DNA of 64,000 nt from JALHSW01 sp963720675 (GCA_963720675.1 CAVRGH010000010.1:1-64000), one strand, 5' to 3'; positions 26,627 to 36,240 are shown, numbered from the stretch's first letter. The notes: a model not told the origin generated them from the sequence alone. Made by a program: numbers and translations.

Positions 26627-27474
26627 TGGCCGCGTCCGATGCTGCGATCACACTGCCTGGCGGTACCACCGCCGTCGACGACGTCGGCGGGCACGACGCG
26701 CCGAGCGGCGCGATCTGGATCTGGCGCGACACCTGGACGGAGGCGCTGCGGCACCTGCGCGCGATGCCGCGGTCGCCCGAGCTGGTGATCTTCTCGGCGA
26801 TCCAGCCGATCATGTTCGTGCTGCTGTTCGTGTACGTGTTCGGCGGGTCGGTCAACGTGCCGGGCGGCGACTACACGCAGTACGTCATGGCCGGGATCTT
26901 CGCCCAGACCGTGGTGTTCGGCACCACGTTCACGACGCTGGGCGTCGCCGAGGACATGAGCAAGGGGATCATGGAGCGGCTCAAGTCGCTCCCGATGGTG
27001 CAGCCCGCGGTGCTGCTCGGGCGCACCCTGTCCGACCTCGTCCGCAACCTCTTCACGTTCGCGGTCATGCTCGTCGTGGCGTTCGCGGTCGGCTGGTCGG
27101 TCCTCGGCCCGTTCATCGACGCGGTCTGGGCCACGCTGCTCCTGCTCGCGTTCGGCTATTCGCTGAGCTGGGTGCAAGCGTGGATCGGCGTCTCGGTGAA
27201 GTCGGTGGAGGCAGCGAACTCGGCCGGCTTCATCTGGATGTTCCCGATGACGTTCATCTCGTCCGCGTTCGTCGACCCGTCGAACATGCCGAGCTGGCTC
27301 GAGGCCATCGCGAACGCCAACCCGTTCTCGATCGTCACCGACGCGGTGCGCGCGCTCTACGACGGCACCGACCCGGGAAACTCCATCTGGGAGTCGGTCC
27401 TGTGGATCGTGGGGATCACGGCGGTGTTCAGCGTGCTGGCGATGCGGAAGTTCATCCGAGTGACGGGTCGCTGA
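26626..27474 (+). CDS. ABC-2 type permease, DrrB-like
   Basis: Intact, 282 residues, start overlapping the ATPase stop (TGATG). Cytoplasmic start IWIWRDTWTEALRHLRAMPR then six hydrophobic segments, including PIMFVLLFVYVFGGSVNVPG, YVMAGIFAQTVVFGTTFTTL, NLFTFAVMLVVAFAVGWSVL, VWATLLLLAFGYSLSWVQAW and VLWIVGITAVFSVLAMRKFI. The ABC-2 signature region MERLKSLPMVQPAVLLGRTL is clear. It forms the membrane half of the exporter with the preceding ATPase. Confidence 0.92.
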
Positions 27475-27484
27475 TCCGGCGCAG

Positions 27485-27511
27485 ACCCCAAAATTCTAGG
27501 GGTTGACCTAG
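27485..27511. terminator. Candidate terminator between convergent genes
   Basis: ACCCC (27485-27489) pairs with GGGGT (27499-27503) around AAAATTCTA, an unusually A+T-rich loop here. An overlapping alternative pairs CTAGG (27496-27500) with CCTAG (27507-27511). It sits between the exporter permease stop and the minus-strand reductase stop at 27508. Confidence 0.45.
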
Positions 27512-29506
27512 AGGGCGCGGGCGGCGACGTGGCCGTCGTAGACGGCGCGGTCGACCATGCGGACGGCCACGGCGTCGCCGATCGTCACGAGCTCGTCGAC
27601 CTTCCCGGCCAGCTCGTGCGTGAGCGAGTTGTTCGGCAGTCCGTGGGTGCGGATCACCACGGTGTCGACGGGCAGCGTCTCCATCGCCCGTGACAGCACG
27701 TCGACGATCGTGACCTCGTGGTCGCCGATGAACGCCATCGCGGTGTTCGGCCGCCACACCATCCCCGCGTGCACGGCCCGGGGGAGGATCGCCGCGGCCG
27801 ACTCGCCGTCGAGCGCCATCGGCATCGGGAGCGGGGTCACACACGTCGCTTCCTTGCCGGCTGCCGCGAGCAGCTCACCGAGCCCGATCGCCTGTGCGTG
27901 CCCGACCGCATCGAGCAACACGATGCGCTCACCGAGCGAGTCCGGGTCGGCGAGGAACCGCTGGAGCGCGTCGACGTGGTCGAACACGTAGTCCTGCTCC
28001 GCGCCCGGCACCGGCATCGGGTGGTACGCGGCGTTCGCGAGCTTGTCGGCCCGTCCGCCGGTCGCGACGATCACCGCGTCGGGGGCGAGCTCGAGCACCG
28101 TGTCGGCCGTCGCCGCGACGCCGGTCCGCACGTCGACGCCCCTGCGCTCGCACTCACCGATGCGCCACGCCGCGATCTCCCAGATCTCCTCGCGCCCGGG
28201 CAGCTTGGCGGCCCAGCGCAGGTTGCCGCCGAGCTCGTCGTCGCGCTCGAGCAGCGTCACGTCGTGGCCCCGGGCTGCGGCGACCGCGGCCGCCTCCATC
28301 CCGCCGGGGCCGCCACCCACGACGACCACCTTCTTGGGGGTCGCGGCGGGCTCGAGCGTGCCGAGCCCCAGGTCGTCCTCCCGACCGACGGCCGGGTTCT
28401 GGACGCAGTTGATCGGCATCGACTGCAGCAGGTTGCCGTAGCAGGACTGGTTGATCCCGGTGCAGCGGCGGATCTCGTCGCCCCGGTCCTCCCGGGCCTT
28501 GTTCACCCACTCGGGATCGGCGATGAGGGCCCGCACGAGCGTGATGCCGTCGGCCTCGTGGTTCTCGATGATCGACTCGGCCTCGTCGGGCGTGAGGATC
28601 CGGTGCACGGTGAAGACCGGGGTGTCGCGCACCGCCTTCTTGATCGCGTGCGCGGCGTAGACCCCGAGCAGGTGCGGCGAGTAGTTGGTGCGCACCATCC
28701 CGATGCCGCCGATGCCGATGCTCACGTTGAGGAAGTCGACGAGGCCGAGCTCCTCGTAGCGGGCCGCCACCTCGGCGCAGTCGTCCGCGGTGAGGCCGGG
28801 CCCGTGCGTCTGCTCGTCGTCACCGGCGAGCCGGAGCCCGACGGCGACCTTGTCGCCGACCGCATCTCGGATGGCGCGAGATCACCTCGACGCCGAAGCG
28901 CATCCGGTTCTCGAGGCTTCCGCCGTACTGGTCGTCGCGCTGGTTGTACTTCGGCGTGAGGAACTGGTGGAGCAGATACCCGTGCGCGCTCTGCAGCTCG
29001 ATGCCGTCGAAGCCGCCCGCGACCGCGTTCTTCGCGCAGCGCACGTGGTAGTCGATGCACTCCGCGATGTCGGCCGCGTCCATCGCCTTGGGCGGCTCCA
29101 TGTGGTCGGGTGACACCGACGGACCGACCGCGACCTGCTTCGACCAGTTGCCGAGCATCATCGCCCCGGAGTGCGTGAGCTGGATGAACGCCGCGGCGCC
29201 GTGCTCGTGCACCTGGCTGGTGAGGGCCTCGTAGTGGGGGATCGACTCCGGGTCCCAGCCGTTGGCGTTGTTCGGCATCTTGTACGCCGTGTTGGGGTGG
29301 ACGGCCGTCTCGCCCGCGATCACCGCGGCGACACCGCCCCGGGCCCGCTCCGACAGGTACTTGCCGTAGCGGCGGCCGTAGAAGCCGGGCTCGCCCCACA
29401 CCGGGTTGGGCTCGGTGAACATCGTGAAGTGCGCACCGAAGATCACCCGGTTCCGCAGCTCGACCGGCCCGACCTGCAGCGGCTCGAACAGCTTGTCGTG
29501 CGCCAT
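27508..29506 (-). CDS. Old-Yellow-Enzyme/2,4-dienoyl-CoA reductase-type FMN-FeS-FAD oxidoreductase (one frame break)
   Basis: ATG at 29506 after AAGGGGAAG. The FMN barrel has LFEPLQVGPVELRNRVIFGA, AAFIQLTHSGAMMLGNWSKQ, GGFDGIELQSAHGYLLHQFL and NQRDDQYGGSLENRMRFGVE. One inserted base near 28870 leads to AIRDAVGDKVAVGLRLAGDD. The FeS region reads RRCTGINQSCYGNLLQSMPI NC: relative to E. coli FadH (C-x2-C-x3-C-x11-C) the second Cys is Ile. The FAD/NAD domain has KKVVVVGGGPGGMEAAAVAA and DAVIVATGGRADKL. About 665 residues, FadH/BaiCD-like layout. It probably reduces an enone or dienoyl steroid or lipid. Divergent from the P450, with a KstR-like site between. Confidence 0.85.
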
Positions 29507-29538
29507 GCGCTTCCCCTTGTGCGTCGGTCCCGGGCCAC

Positions 29539-29552
29539 GAGAACGTGTTCCA
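29539..29552. promoter_or_regulatory. KstR-like site (13/14) in the reductase/P450 divergent promoter
   Basis: GAGAACGTGTTCCA matches TNNAACNNGTTNNA except for G at position 1. Its core GAACGTGTTC is symmetric. It lies 33 bases upstream of the reductase start (29506) and 58 bases upstream of the P450 start (29610), where a repressor could control both. Weaker evidence than the three perfect sites. Confidence 0.5.
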
Positions 29553-29609
29553 GTTCGGACGCTACGGGTGCGGCTCCTGGCAGGCAAACGGCGTGCCAAC
29601 CTGGTGTCC

Positions 29610-30846
29610 ATGACCACCGAAGAGCAGAACGCATTCGAGGCCTTCGACGCCGCCGCCGGGGTCGGGTCGGTCGACGACATCCACCCGACGTTCCACGCGC
29701 TGCGCGCCGAGTGCCCGGTGCACACCGGTGCGTTCCACGAGCGCTTCGGGATCGAGCAGGGCATGGAGGCCGCGCTGATGTCCGACGACGTCACGCCGTA
29801 CGCGGCGCTGTCGTTCGACGCGGTGCAGCAGGTGCTCAAGGACGGCGCAGACGTTCTCGTCGTCGGGCTACGCCGACAGCATCGGCCTGGTGATGGGCCA
29901 CTCGATCCTCGAGATGGACGAGCCCGAGCACCACAAGTACCGAGCGCTCGTCCAGCAGGCGTTCACGAAGAAGGCCATGGACCGCTGGGAGGTCGACCTC
30001 GTCACGCCGATCGTCGACGGACTCATCGACGAGTTCGTCGATGACGGTCGGGCCGAGCTCGTGAAGGGTCTGTTCTTCCCGTTCCCGGTGCACGTGATCG
30101 CCGGGATGCTCGGGCTGCCGCGTGCCGACCTCGCGCAGTTCCACGAGAAGGCCGTGCAGCTCATCACGATCATCGACAACGTCGAGACCGGGCTCGAGGC
30201 GTCGCAGTGGCTCTACGACTACTTCGCCGCGGTGATCTCCGAGCGACGGGTCGAGCCGCAGGAAGACGTCATCAGCGTGCTCACCCAGGCCGAGCTCGAC
30301 GGGCAGCGGCTCACCGACGACGAGATCATCGCGTTCCTGCGGCTGCTGCTCCCCGCCGGCGCGGAGACGACCTACCGGTCGTCGAGCAACCTCCTGTACG
30401 CGCTCCTCACGCATCCCGACCAGCTCGACGAGCTGCGCAACGACCGGTCGCTGATGCAGCAGACGATCGAGGAGGGGCTGCGGTGGGAGCCGCCACTCAC
30501 CGGCATCGGACGCACCGCGAGCAAGGACGTCGAGCTCGAGGGCGTCGTGATCCCCGCCGGCTCGCCCGTGGCCGTGGAGATGGGGTGCGCGAACCGCGAC
30601 CCGGCCCGCTGGGACAACCCCGACGAGTTCGACATCCACCGCGACGTGCAGCAGCACATGTCGTTCGCGTTCGGTGTGCACATGTGCCTGGGCATCCACC
30701 TCGCGCGCATGGAGACCACCGTCGTGATCAACCGCGTGCTCGACCGGCTGCCCAACCTGCGCCTCGACCCCGAGCGGTCGGGCGACGCGCGGATCAGCGG
30801 TCTCGCGTTCCGCGCCCCGACCAGCCTGCCGGTGCTGTTCGGCTGA
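29610..30846 (+). CDS. Cytochrome P450 (one frame break)
   Basis: ATG at 29610: MTTEEQNAFEAFDAAAGVGS. One extra base near 29853 shifts to QTFSSSGYADSIGLVMGHSI. LEMDEPEHHKYRALVQQAF is the helix-C region. The I-helix is LRLLLPAGAETTYRSSSNLL (AGxET), the ExxR is in QTIEEGLRWEPP, and heme binding is SFAFGVHMCLGIHLARMETT, with Cys ligand and F-x-x-G-x-H-x-C-x-G. About 412 residues. The class resembles soluble actinobacterial P450s acting on sterols, terpenes or fatty acids. I cannot assign a CYP family. No ferredoxin gene is adjacent. Confidence 0.9.
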
Positions 30847-30853
30847 CCGCTCA

Positions 30854-30890
30854 GGTGTTCTGGACGGTCGGCACCCGTCGACGCCAAAAC
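30854..30890. repeat. Dispersed inverted-repeat element, degenerate copy B
   Basis: GACGCCAAAAC at 30880-30890 is identical to the right arm of copy A and is preceded by GGCACCC as in that copy. The left half (GGTGTTCTGGACGGTC from 30854) is a decayed version of the left arm, and the inner palindrome is lost. It lies between the convergent P450 and amidohydrolase genes. Confidence 0.6.
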
Positions 30891-30898
30891 GCCTCTGC

Positions 30899-32018
30899 TC
30901 AGGGACTGATGCCGTAGAGGCGGTGCGGGTTGTCCCAGAGGATCTTGCGCTTCTCCGCCTCGGTGAGGTCGTCGCGCGCCGCGAAGTCGCGGATGCCGTT
31001 CGGGAACGAACCCTCGGGGTGCGGGAAGTCGGACGCGGTGACGATGCAGTCGGCGCCGAGCGCGTCGACCACGTGGCGCAGCTGCGGCTCCTCGACCTCG
31101 GCCGAGATGAAGCACTGGCGCCGGAAGAGGTCGCTCGGCTGCGCGGAGAGCGAGTCGCAGTCGAGGCCCTCGTAGCGCTCGTACAGCTCGTCGAGCCACC
31201 AGAGCCAGAACGGCAGCCAGCCCGCCCCTGCCTCGAGCACGACGACCCGCAGGTCGGGGTGGCGGTCACAGATGCCGCCGACGAGGAACGAGAACAGGGT
31301 GAGCTGCGCCTCGAGCGGGAATGCGGCGGCGATGCGGGGGAGGGCCCAGTCGCCGAAGCGGTCGGCACCGATCTGACCGAGGCCGGTGCCCGCGACGTTG
31401 TGGAGCGCGAGCGGGGTGCCGAGCTCGGCGAGCGTCGCCCAGAGCGGGTCGTAGTACGCGCGCTCCAGCGTGACGCCGGGCAGGGGCGGCTCGGGGAGCA
31501 CGAAGAACGCGCGGACACCGAGCTCGTCGACGCAGCGGCGGGCTTCGGCGATGGCGGCGTCGACATCGTTGAGGGCGAGCTGGCCGACCGCGGTCAGCCG
31601 GTCGGGGACGTGGGCGACGAACTTCGCGGCCCAGTCGTTGTAGGCGCGCACGATCGCCGCAGCGAGGTGCGGGTCGAGTCCCCACGCCGCGACCTGCATC
31701 AGTCCGCGGCTCGGGTAGAGCGCCATGCGGTCGATGCCCTGGTCGTCCATCGCGAGGACGTACGCCTCGGGATCCCAGCCGCGCTCGTCGTAGCGCCGGT
31801 AGTCGGTCGCCCACGTCTCGTTCAGCGTGCTGAGCCCGCCGGCGCGGCTGCGCCAGCGCACGGTGGGGGCGCGGCGGTCACCGTCGACGACGGTCGCACC
31901 ACGATCCGTCGAGCCGACCGGCTCCCGTCCGGCGAACGCGGGCTCGATGTGCTCCGCCCAGAGGTCGGGCGGCTCCATGAAGTGGGAGTCGACGTCGAAG
32001 ACGCGGCTGGTCGCTCAC
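30899..32018 (-). CDS. Amidohydrolase-2 family metal-dependent hydrolase (start-proximal frame break)
   Basis: The large frame starts at MEPPDLWAEHIEPAFAGREP, but the preceding codons read VFDVDSHF, which supplies the D-x-D-x-H metal motif normal for this family. A GTG at 32018 (VSDQ) reaches it if one C near 32003 is removed, so the true start is probably 32018. Other motifs: YVLAMDDQGIDRMALYPSRG, AYNDWAAKFVAHVPDRLTAV, VVLEAGAGWLPFWLWWLDEL, GADCIVTASDFPHPEGSFPN (Asp ligand) and WDNPHRLYGISP. About 373 residues. ACMSD-like TIM-barrel hydrolase or decarboxylase; substrate unknown. Three more members occur at 36241, 39980 and 45066. Confidence 0.85.
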
Positions 32019-32023
32019 GGCTG

Positions 32024-32425
32024 CTACCGGTGGTGGCGACGCCGACGATGGAAGAGCCGCCCGAGGCCGAGCATGACGACCGCGGCCGTTGCGACCATGG
32101 TGGCGCCGATCACGACGCGGTTGGGGTCGAAGGCGGGCACCCAGCGGGCGTCGCCGTCCCGGATCACGAACGCACCTGCGGGCCGAGCCCGCACGCCGAA
32201 TCCGCCCCCTCCTCCGGTTGCGACGCCTTGCGCGTTCGCGGCGGTCGTCGCCGGGCCGACGTCGCCGTCCGCGCCACCCTGTGCCTCACCGAACCCGGTC
32301 CCGCCGCCGCCGGCGACGGTCGCGGCCGGGATGACGATCACGCCGTCGTGCTCGACCGGCGTGCTGAAGACCTGGTGTCCGGACACGGCTCGCCGTGCTG
32401 CCCGGAGGGCCTTGTCGATGTCCAT
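32024..32425 (-). CDS. GerW/YtfJ-like protein with C-terminal TM helix
   Basis: Intact, 133 residues from ATG 32425: MDIDKALRAARRAVSGHQVF, STPVEHDGVIVIPAATVAGG, a glycine-rich stretch typical of the family, then GFGVRARPAGAFVIRDGDAR, WVPAFDPNRVVIGATMVATA and a His/Arg-rich end. It matches the GerW (spore protein YtfJ) family, in which similar proteins also occur in non-sporulating bacteria. It ends 6 bases before the amidohydrolase start. Function here unknown; membrane anchoring by the C-terminal helix is inferred. Confidence 0.78.
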   Translation of the reverse strand: MDIDKALRAARRAVSGHQVFSTPVEHDGVIVIPAATVAGGGGTGFGEAQGGADGDVGPATTAANAQGVATGGGGGFGVRARPAGAFVIRDGDARWVPAFDPNRVVIGATMVATAAVVMLGLGRLFHRRRRHHR

Positions 32426-32457
32426 GTCAGCCTCGCAATCTCGGTCGCATCCAGGGG

Positions 32458-33423
32458 TCAGGGGGTGGGGGTGGGGGTGGTGCTGGCGTTGCCCTTGGCT
32501 CGGTACTGGTCCTGCCACTCCTTCGGGGGTGGGTCGGCCCGGCGAGCACCGGCGCCGAACATGCGGGGCAGCTCGCCCGCGAGGTCTGCGGCCGTCCAAC
32601 CAGCGTCGCTGCGCTCGGCCACCCGGTCGACCACGAACGTCTGCACGTGCTCGACGATCCCGCCGCGCACCTGGAACGTCTGGCCGTTCAGCCAGCCCGA
32701 CTCCACCGACGCGAGGTAGCAGATCATCTCGGCCACGTGGTTCGGGTCCGTCGGGTCGAAGTCGGCCTCGAGCCGCGCTGCGTTGCGCGCGGTACGCCAG
32801 CCGATGTTCGCGAGGCGCGTCGCGGCCGAGGGCATGATGCAGTTCGCGGTCACACCGTAGGGCGCCATCTCGGTCGCGATCGCCTCGGTGAACGCGAGCA
32901 CGCCGGCCTTCGCGGCAACGTAGTTCGACTGCCCCGCGCCGCCGTACAGCAGGAGCCCCGTCGACGTGTTGACGACGCGCCCGCTCACCGCTCGCCCGGC
33001 CTTCGACTCGCTGCGCCACCATCGGCACGCAGGCCCGGTCACCGCGAACGTGCCGCGGAGGTGCACGCGGATCACGTCGTCCCACTCCTCGGGTGCGAGG
33101 TTGAACGCCATGCGCGGGCGTCCGAAACCCGCGTTGTTCACGACGACGTCGATGCGGCCCCACTCGTCGAGTGCGCGCTGCACGACCGTCTCACCGCCCT
33201 CGATCGTGGCGATGTCGGAGCGGTCGGCCACTGCCTCGCCGCCCGCGGCGCGGATCTCGCCCGCGACCTCCTCCGCCGGCGTCTCACCCGTCTCGCTCCC
33301 GTCGGTGGCGACCCCGAGGTCGTTGACCACGACTTTGGCGCCGTAGGCGGCCAGGCGCAGCGCCTCGGCCCGTCCGATCCCGCGCCCGCTCCCGGTGACG
33401 ACGGCGACCCGGCCTTCCAGCAC
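32458..33423 (-). CDS. Short-chain dehydrogenase, peroxisomal multifunctional-enzyme-like subgroup
   Basis: Intact, 321 residues from GTG at 33423 (VLEGRVAVVTGSGRGIGRAE) behind GAGGA. KVVVNDLGVATDGSETGETP AEEV is typical of the hydroxyacyl-CoA/17beta-HSD4-type SDR branch. VVVNNAGFGRPRMAFNLAPE, RVVNTSTGLLLYGGAGQSNY VAAK supply the NNAG, Ser and YxxxK. The C-terminal extension ELPRMFGAGARRADPPPKEW and a Thr-Pro tail follow. Likely a 3-hydroxyacyl-CoA dehydrogenase of side-chain or lipid oxidation. Same strand as the FadD-like gene 48 bases upstream, so possibly one operon. Confidence 0.87.
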   Translation of the reverse strand: MLEGRVAVVTGSGRGIGRAEALRLAAYGAKVVVNDLGVATDGSETGETPAEEVAGEIRAAGGEAVADRSDIATIEGGETVVQRALDEWGRIDVVVNNAGFGRPRMAFNLAPEEWDDVIRVHLRGTFAVTGPACRWWRSESKAGRAVSGRVVNTSTGLLLYGGAGQSNYVAAKAGVLAFTEAIATEMAPYGVTANCIMPSAATRLANIGWRTARNAARLEADFDPTDPNHVAEMICYLASVESGWLNGQTFQVRGGIVEHVQTFVVDRVAERSDAGWTAADLAGELPRMFGAGARRADPPPKEWQDQYRAKGNASTTPTPTP

Positions 33424-33470
33424 TGCAGTCCTCGTTCCCGTGTCCGACTGTCCTGGCTCGCTCCGCTCGT

Positions 33471-35126
33471 TCACGCGAGCTCGAGGGCGTTCGACCGGCC
33501 CCGGGCCTCGAAGCGCCCGAGCAGCTCTTCGCGGGCGGCGTCGTCCATCGGCGTGAGCCGACTGGTCTTGTCGGAGCGCCACCAGACCGGGTCGGACACG
33601 TCCCAACGCTCCTTGCGCAGCTGGCGCTTCAGCACCTTCTGCGTCTCGGTGGTGGGGAGCTTCTCGGTGACCCGCAGGTACCGCGGCGACCACTTGGTGC
33701 CGAGGTCGGGCTGCTCCGAGAGGAACTCGTCGAAGTCGGCCGCGTCGAACGTCGCGCCCGGTCGCAGCTCGAGCGCCGCCATCACCTGGTCTCCGACGTC
33801 TTCGTCGGGGACTGCGAACACGGCGGCGAGCACGACGTCCGGGTGGCGGGCGAGGATCCGCTCGACCGGCGCGGCCGCGAAGTTCTCACCGTCGACCCGT
33901 AGCCACTCGAAGTCTCGCCCCGCGAAGTAGAAGTAACCGGCGTCGTCCCGGTACCCGAGATCGCCGGTCCAGTACCAGCCGTCGCGCACGCGCTGCGCGT
34001 TGGCCTCGTCGTTCTTGTAGTACCCCTCGAAGCTCGACGCGCCCTTCTTGTTCACGATCTCGCCGATGCACTCCTCGGGGTTCAGGAGGTGCCCGGCGTC
34101 GTCGAACTTCGCCCGCGGGCGCTCCTCGCCGGTCTCGGCGTCGATGATCACGGTGCCCTCGGCCCCGACTCCGAGCGCGCCCTTCGGCATGTCGGGGGTG
34201 CGGTTGATGTTGGCGCCGCCCTCGGTGCTCCCGTACCCGTCGATCACCGGGGTACCGAAGCGCTCCGAGAACCGGGCGATGTCGAGGTCGGCGGCCTCGT
34301 TGCCGAAGACACGGGTGAGGGTGTTGTCGGCGTCGTCGGGCTGCTCGGGTGTCGCGAGGATGTACGACAGCGGCTTGCCCACGTAGTTGAAGTACGTCGC
34401 GCCGTACTCGCGCACGTCGGGCAGGAAGCCCGACGCCGAGAACCTTCGGCGCATCGCGGCGGTCGAGCCCGACACCAGCCACGGTGCGTACGCGGTGATG
34501 ATCGCGTTGGAGTGGAACAGCGGCATCACCTGGTACATGACGTCGTCGGGGGTGATGTGCATCATCTCGGTGAGGCGGCTGCTCGCGCCCTCGAGGCGGC
34601 CCTGGGAGAGGACACACGCCTTGGGTGCCCCGCTCGTGCCCGACGTGAAGAGGAGGAGGTAGATGCCGTGCTCGTCGACCTCCACGTCGGGGATCGGAGC
34701 GCCCTCGTAGGGCGCGAGCCTGGAGGTGTAGTCGGGACCGTCGACGTCGAGGACCTTCCCGTTCGCGGCGCCGAGGTCGAGGCCGTCGAGCAGGTGCGCG
34801 TGCCGGCCTTCGGTGACGATCAGCTGGCAGTCGGTGTGGGTGATGTCGCGGGCGAGCTCCGCGCCGCGCCGCGTCGGGTTGATGCCGACGACGACGGTGT
34901 CGGTGAGCGCGGCGGCTCCGAGCCACATCGCGAACTCGGGGATGTTGTCGAAGAGCAGGCCGACGTGCTGCGGCACGTCGGGATCGAGCGTGGCCTGCAG
35001 GTACGCGGCGCGGGTCGCACACGCGTCGACGTACTCGCCCCACGTGTAGGTGGTGCCCTCGAAGCGGATCGCGGTGCGGTCGCGGTCCGCGGCGCGGGCC
35101 TTGATGTGCTCGGCGATGGAGGGCAT
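33471..35126 (-). CDS. Acyl-CoA synthetase, FadD17-like
   Basis: Intact, 551 residues. MPSIAEHIKARAADRDRTAI opens an ANL-superfamily ligase. P-loop YLLLFTSGTSGAPKACVLSQ, A5 VIDGYGSTEGGANINRTPDM, A7 WYWTGDLGYRDDAGYFYFAG, A8 RDFEWLRVDGENFAAAPVER, and A10 lysine in TTETQKVLKRQLRKERWDVS. The WLRVDGENFAAAPVE block and overall length resemble mycobacterial FadD17, a ligase implicated in cholesterol side-chain activation; the exact orthology is tentative. It forms acyl-adenylate then acyl-CoA from ATP. Stop of the SMP-30 gene overlaps the region just upstream, so transcription is probably shared. Confidence 0.88.
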   Translation of the reverse strand: MPSIAEHIKARAADRDRTAIRFEGTTYTWGEYVDACATRAAYLQATLDPDVPQHVGLLFDNIPEFAMWLGAAALTDTVVVGINPTRRGAELARDITHTDCQLIVTEGRHAHLLDGLDLGAANGKVLDVDGPDYTSRLAPYEGAPIPDVEVDEHGIYLLLFTSGTSGAPKACVLSQGRLEGASSRLTEMMHITPDDVMYQVMPLFHSNAIITAYAPWLVSGSTAAMRRRFSASGFLPDVREYGATYFNYVGKPLSYILATPEQPDDADNTLTRVFGNEAADLDIARFSERFGTPVIDGYGSTEGGANINRTPDMPKGALGVGAEGTVIIDAETGEERPRAKFDDAGHLLNPEECIGEIVNKKGASSFEGYYKNDEANAQRVRDGWYWTGDLGYRDDAGYFYFAGRDFEWLRVDGENFAAAPVERILARHPDVVLAAVFAVPDEDVGDQVMAALELRPGATFDAADFDEFLSEQPDLGTKWSPRYLRVTEKLPTTETQKVLKRQLRKERWDVSDPVWWRSDKTSRLTPMDDAAREELLGRFEARGRSNALELA

Positions 35127-35128
35127 GG

Positions 35129-36067
35129 CTAGTAGGCGAGCTCCAGGCCCGGGCGGGGCCAGTCGAGGGACACGAAGCGTCCACTGCCCGACAAGGTGGC
35201 GTACGCGGTGCGGCGGTCATCGCCACCGAAGGCGACGTTCGTGGTGAAGCCGTCGGGGAGCCCCACGTACTCGTGGCCGGATCCGTCGGGCTGCACGACG
35301 CAGAGGCCCTGGCCGATGGCGGCGACCACGATCGCGCCGCTCGCCTCGACCGCGAGGGAGTCGAAGTGGCCCTTGGTCGCCTCGACGACGGTCGCCATCG
35401 GGCTGGCGAGCGTGCCGGCCCCGGAGACGTCCCACGACAGCACGCGGCCGGTGAAGCTCTCGGCGACGTAGACCTTGTCGCCGGCGGGGGAGAGTCCGAC
35501 ACCGTTCGGGCCGTGGAGTCCGCGCACGACCTCGACCACGTGCGAGCCGTCGATGGTCGCGTAGCAGAGCGAGCCGCGGTCTTCGGTGCGCTCGCGGATC
35601 TTGCCGAAGTCGGTGAACCAGAAGCCGCCCGCGGCGTCGAAGACGATGTCGTTGGGCCCGCAGAAGCGGTGCCCGTCGCACTCGGAGTAGAGGACGGTGT
35701 GCTCGCCGGTCGTGAGGTCGACCCGGTTCACCCATCCGCCGGTGAAGTCGGCGGGCTCGTTGCTCATGGTGGAGAGCTCGAACGGGATCTCCATGTCGCC
35801 GAGCTTGGTCCAGAGGAACCCGCCGTTGTTCACCACGTAGCAGGCGCCATCGGGGCCGATCGCGGCGCCGTTGGGCCCGCCACCGAGGTCGGCGACGACC
35901 TCGGGTGCACCGCCGCCGGCCGGGACACGGGTGAGGGTGCCCCGGCGGATCTCGACCAGGAGGAACGACCCGTCGCCGAGCACCACCGGCCCCTCGGGGA
36001 AGCCCAGCCCGGTCGCGAGCTCGGTGACCTCGGGCGTCGGCGTTGCGGGCGCGTCAGCCATGTCCAT
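35129..36067 (-). CDS. SMP-30/gluconolactonase-like beta-propeller hydrolase
   Basis: Intact, about 312 residues. Starts possible at 36070 (GTG), 36067 or 36061 (ATG); 36067 chosen. Repeated propeller blades: TELATGLGFPEGPVVLGDGS with the conserved metal-binding Glu after GFPEGP, NGAAIGPDGACYVVNNGGFL, CGPNDIVFDAAGGFWFTDFG (N-D ligands), GPNGVGLSPAGDKVYVAESF. This pattern fits SMP-30/gluconolactonase enzymes that hydrolyse lactones with a divalent metal. It precedes the FadD-like synthetase by 2 bases, suggesting that a lactone may be opened and its acid activated to CoA; that is inference. Confidence 0.85.
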   Translation of the reverse strand: MDMADAPATPTPEVTELATGLGFPEGPVVLGDGSFLLVEIRRGTLTRVPAGGGAPEVVADLGGGPNGAAIGPDGACYVVNNGGFLWTKLGDMEIPFELSTMSNEPADFTGGWVNRVDLTTGEHTVLYSECDGHRFCGPNDIVFDAAGGFWFTDFGKIRERTEDRGSLCYATIDGSHVVEVVRGLHGPNGVGLSPAGDKVYVAESFTGRVLSWDVSGAGTLASPMATVVEATKGHFDSLAVEASGAIVVAAIGQGLCVVQPDGSGHEYVGLPDGFTTNVAFGGDDRRTAYATLSGSGRFVSLDWPRPGLELAY

Positions 36068-36165
36068 CACCCATTGTGGGTCCCCCTCGGGTCCGGCCCC
36101 CTGCCTGAGGGCCGGTGGAGTTTCTACCCCAGGTACCCCGACCCGGGTACCGTCCGCCCAACGGC

Positions 36166-36211
36166 TTTGGCGTCAGCACGGGTGTCTCAGACACCCAATA
36201 CCGACGCCAAA
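36166..36211. repeat. Dispersed inverted-repeat element, copy C
   Basis: TTTGGCGTC (36166-36174) and GACGCCAAA (36203-36211) are inverted arms; GGGTGTCTCAGACACCC (36180-36196) is a perfect 17-base palindrome around a central C. Unlike copies A and B, this one lies in a divergent promoter region (SMP-30 start 36067, amidohydrolase start 36241). Just upstream, GGTACC repeats at 36132 and 36145 are also inverted. Confidence 0.75.
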
Positions 36212-36240
36212 ACACCTTGTGGTGAGGGGGAGGGACGCAC

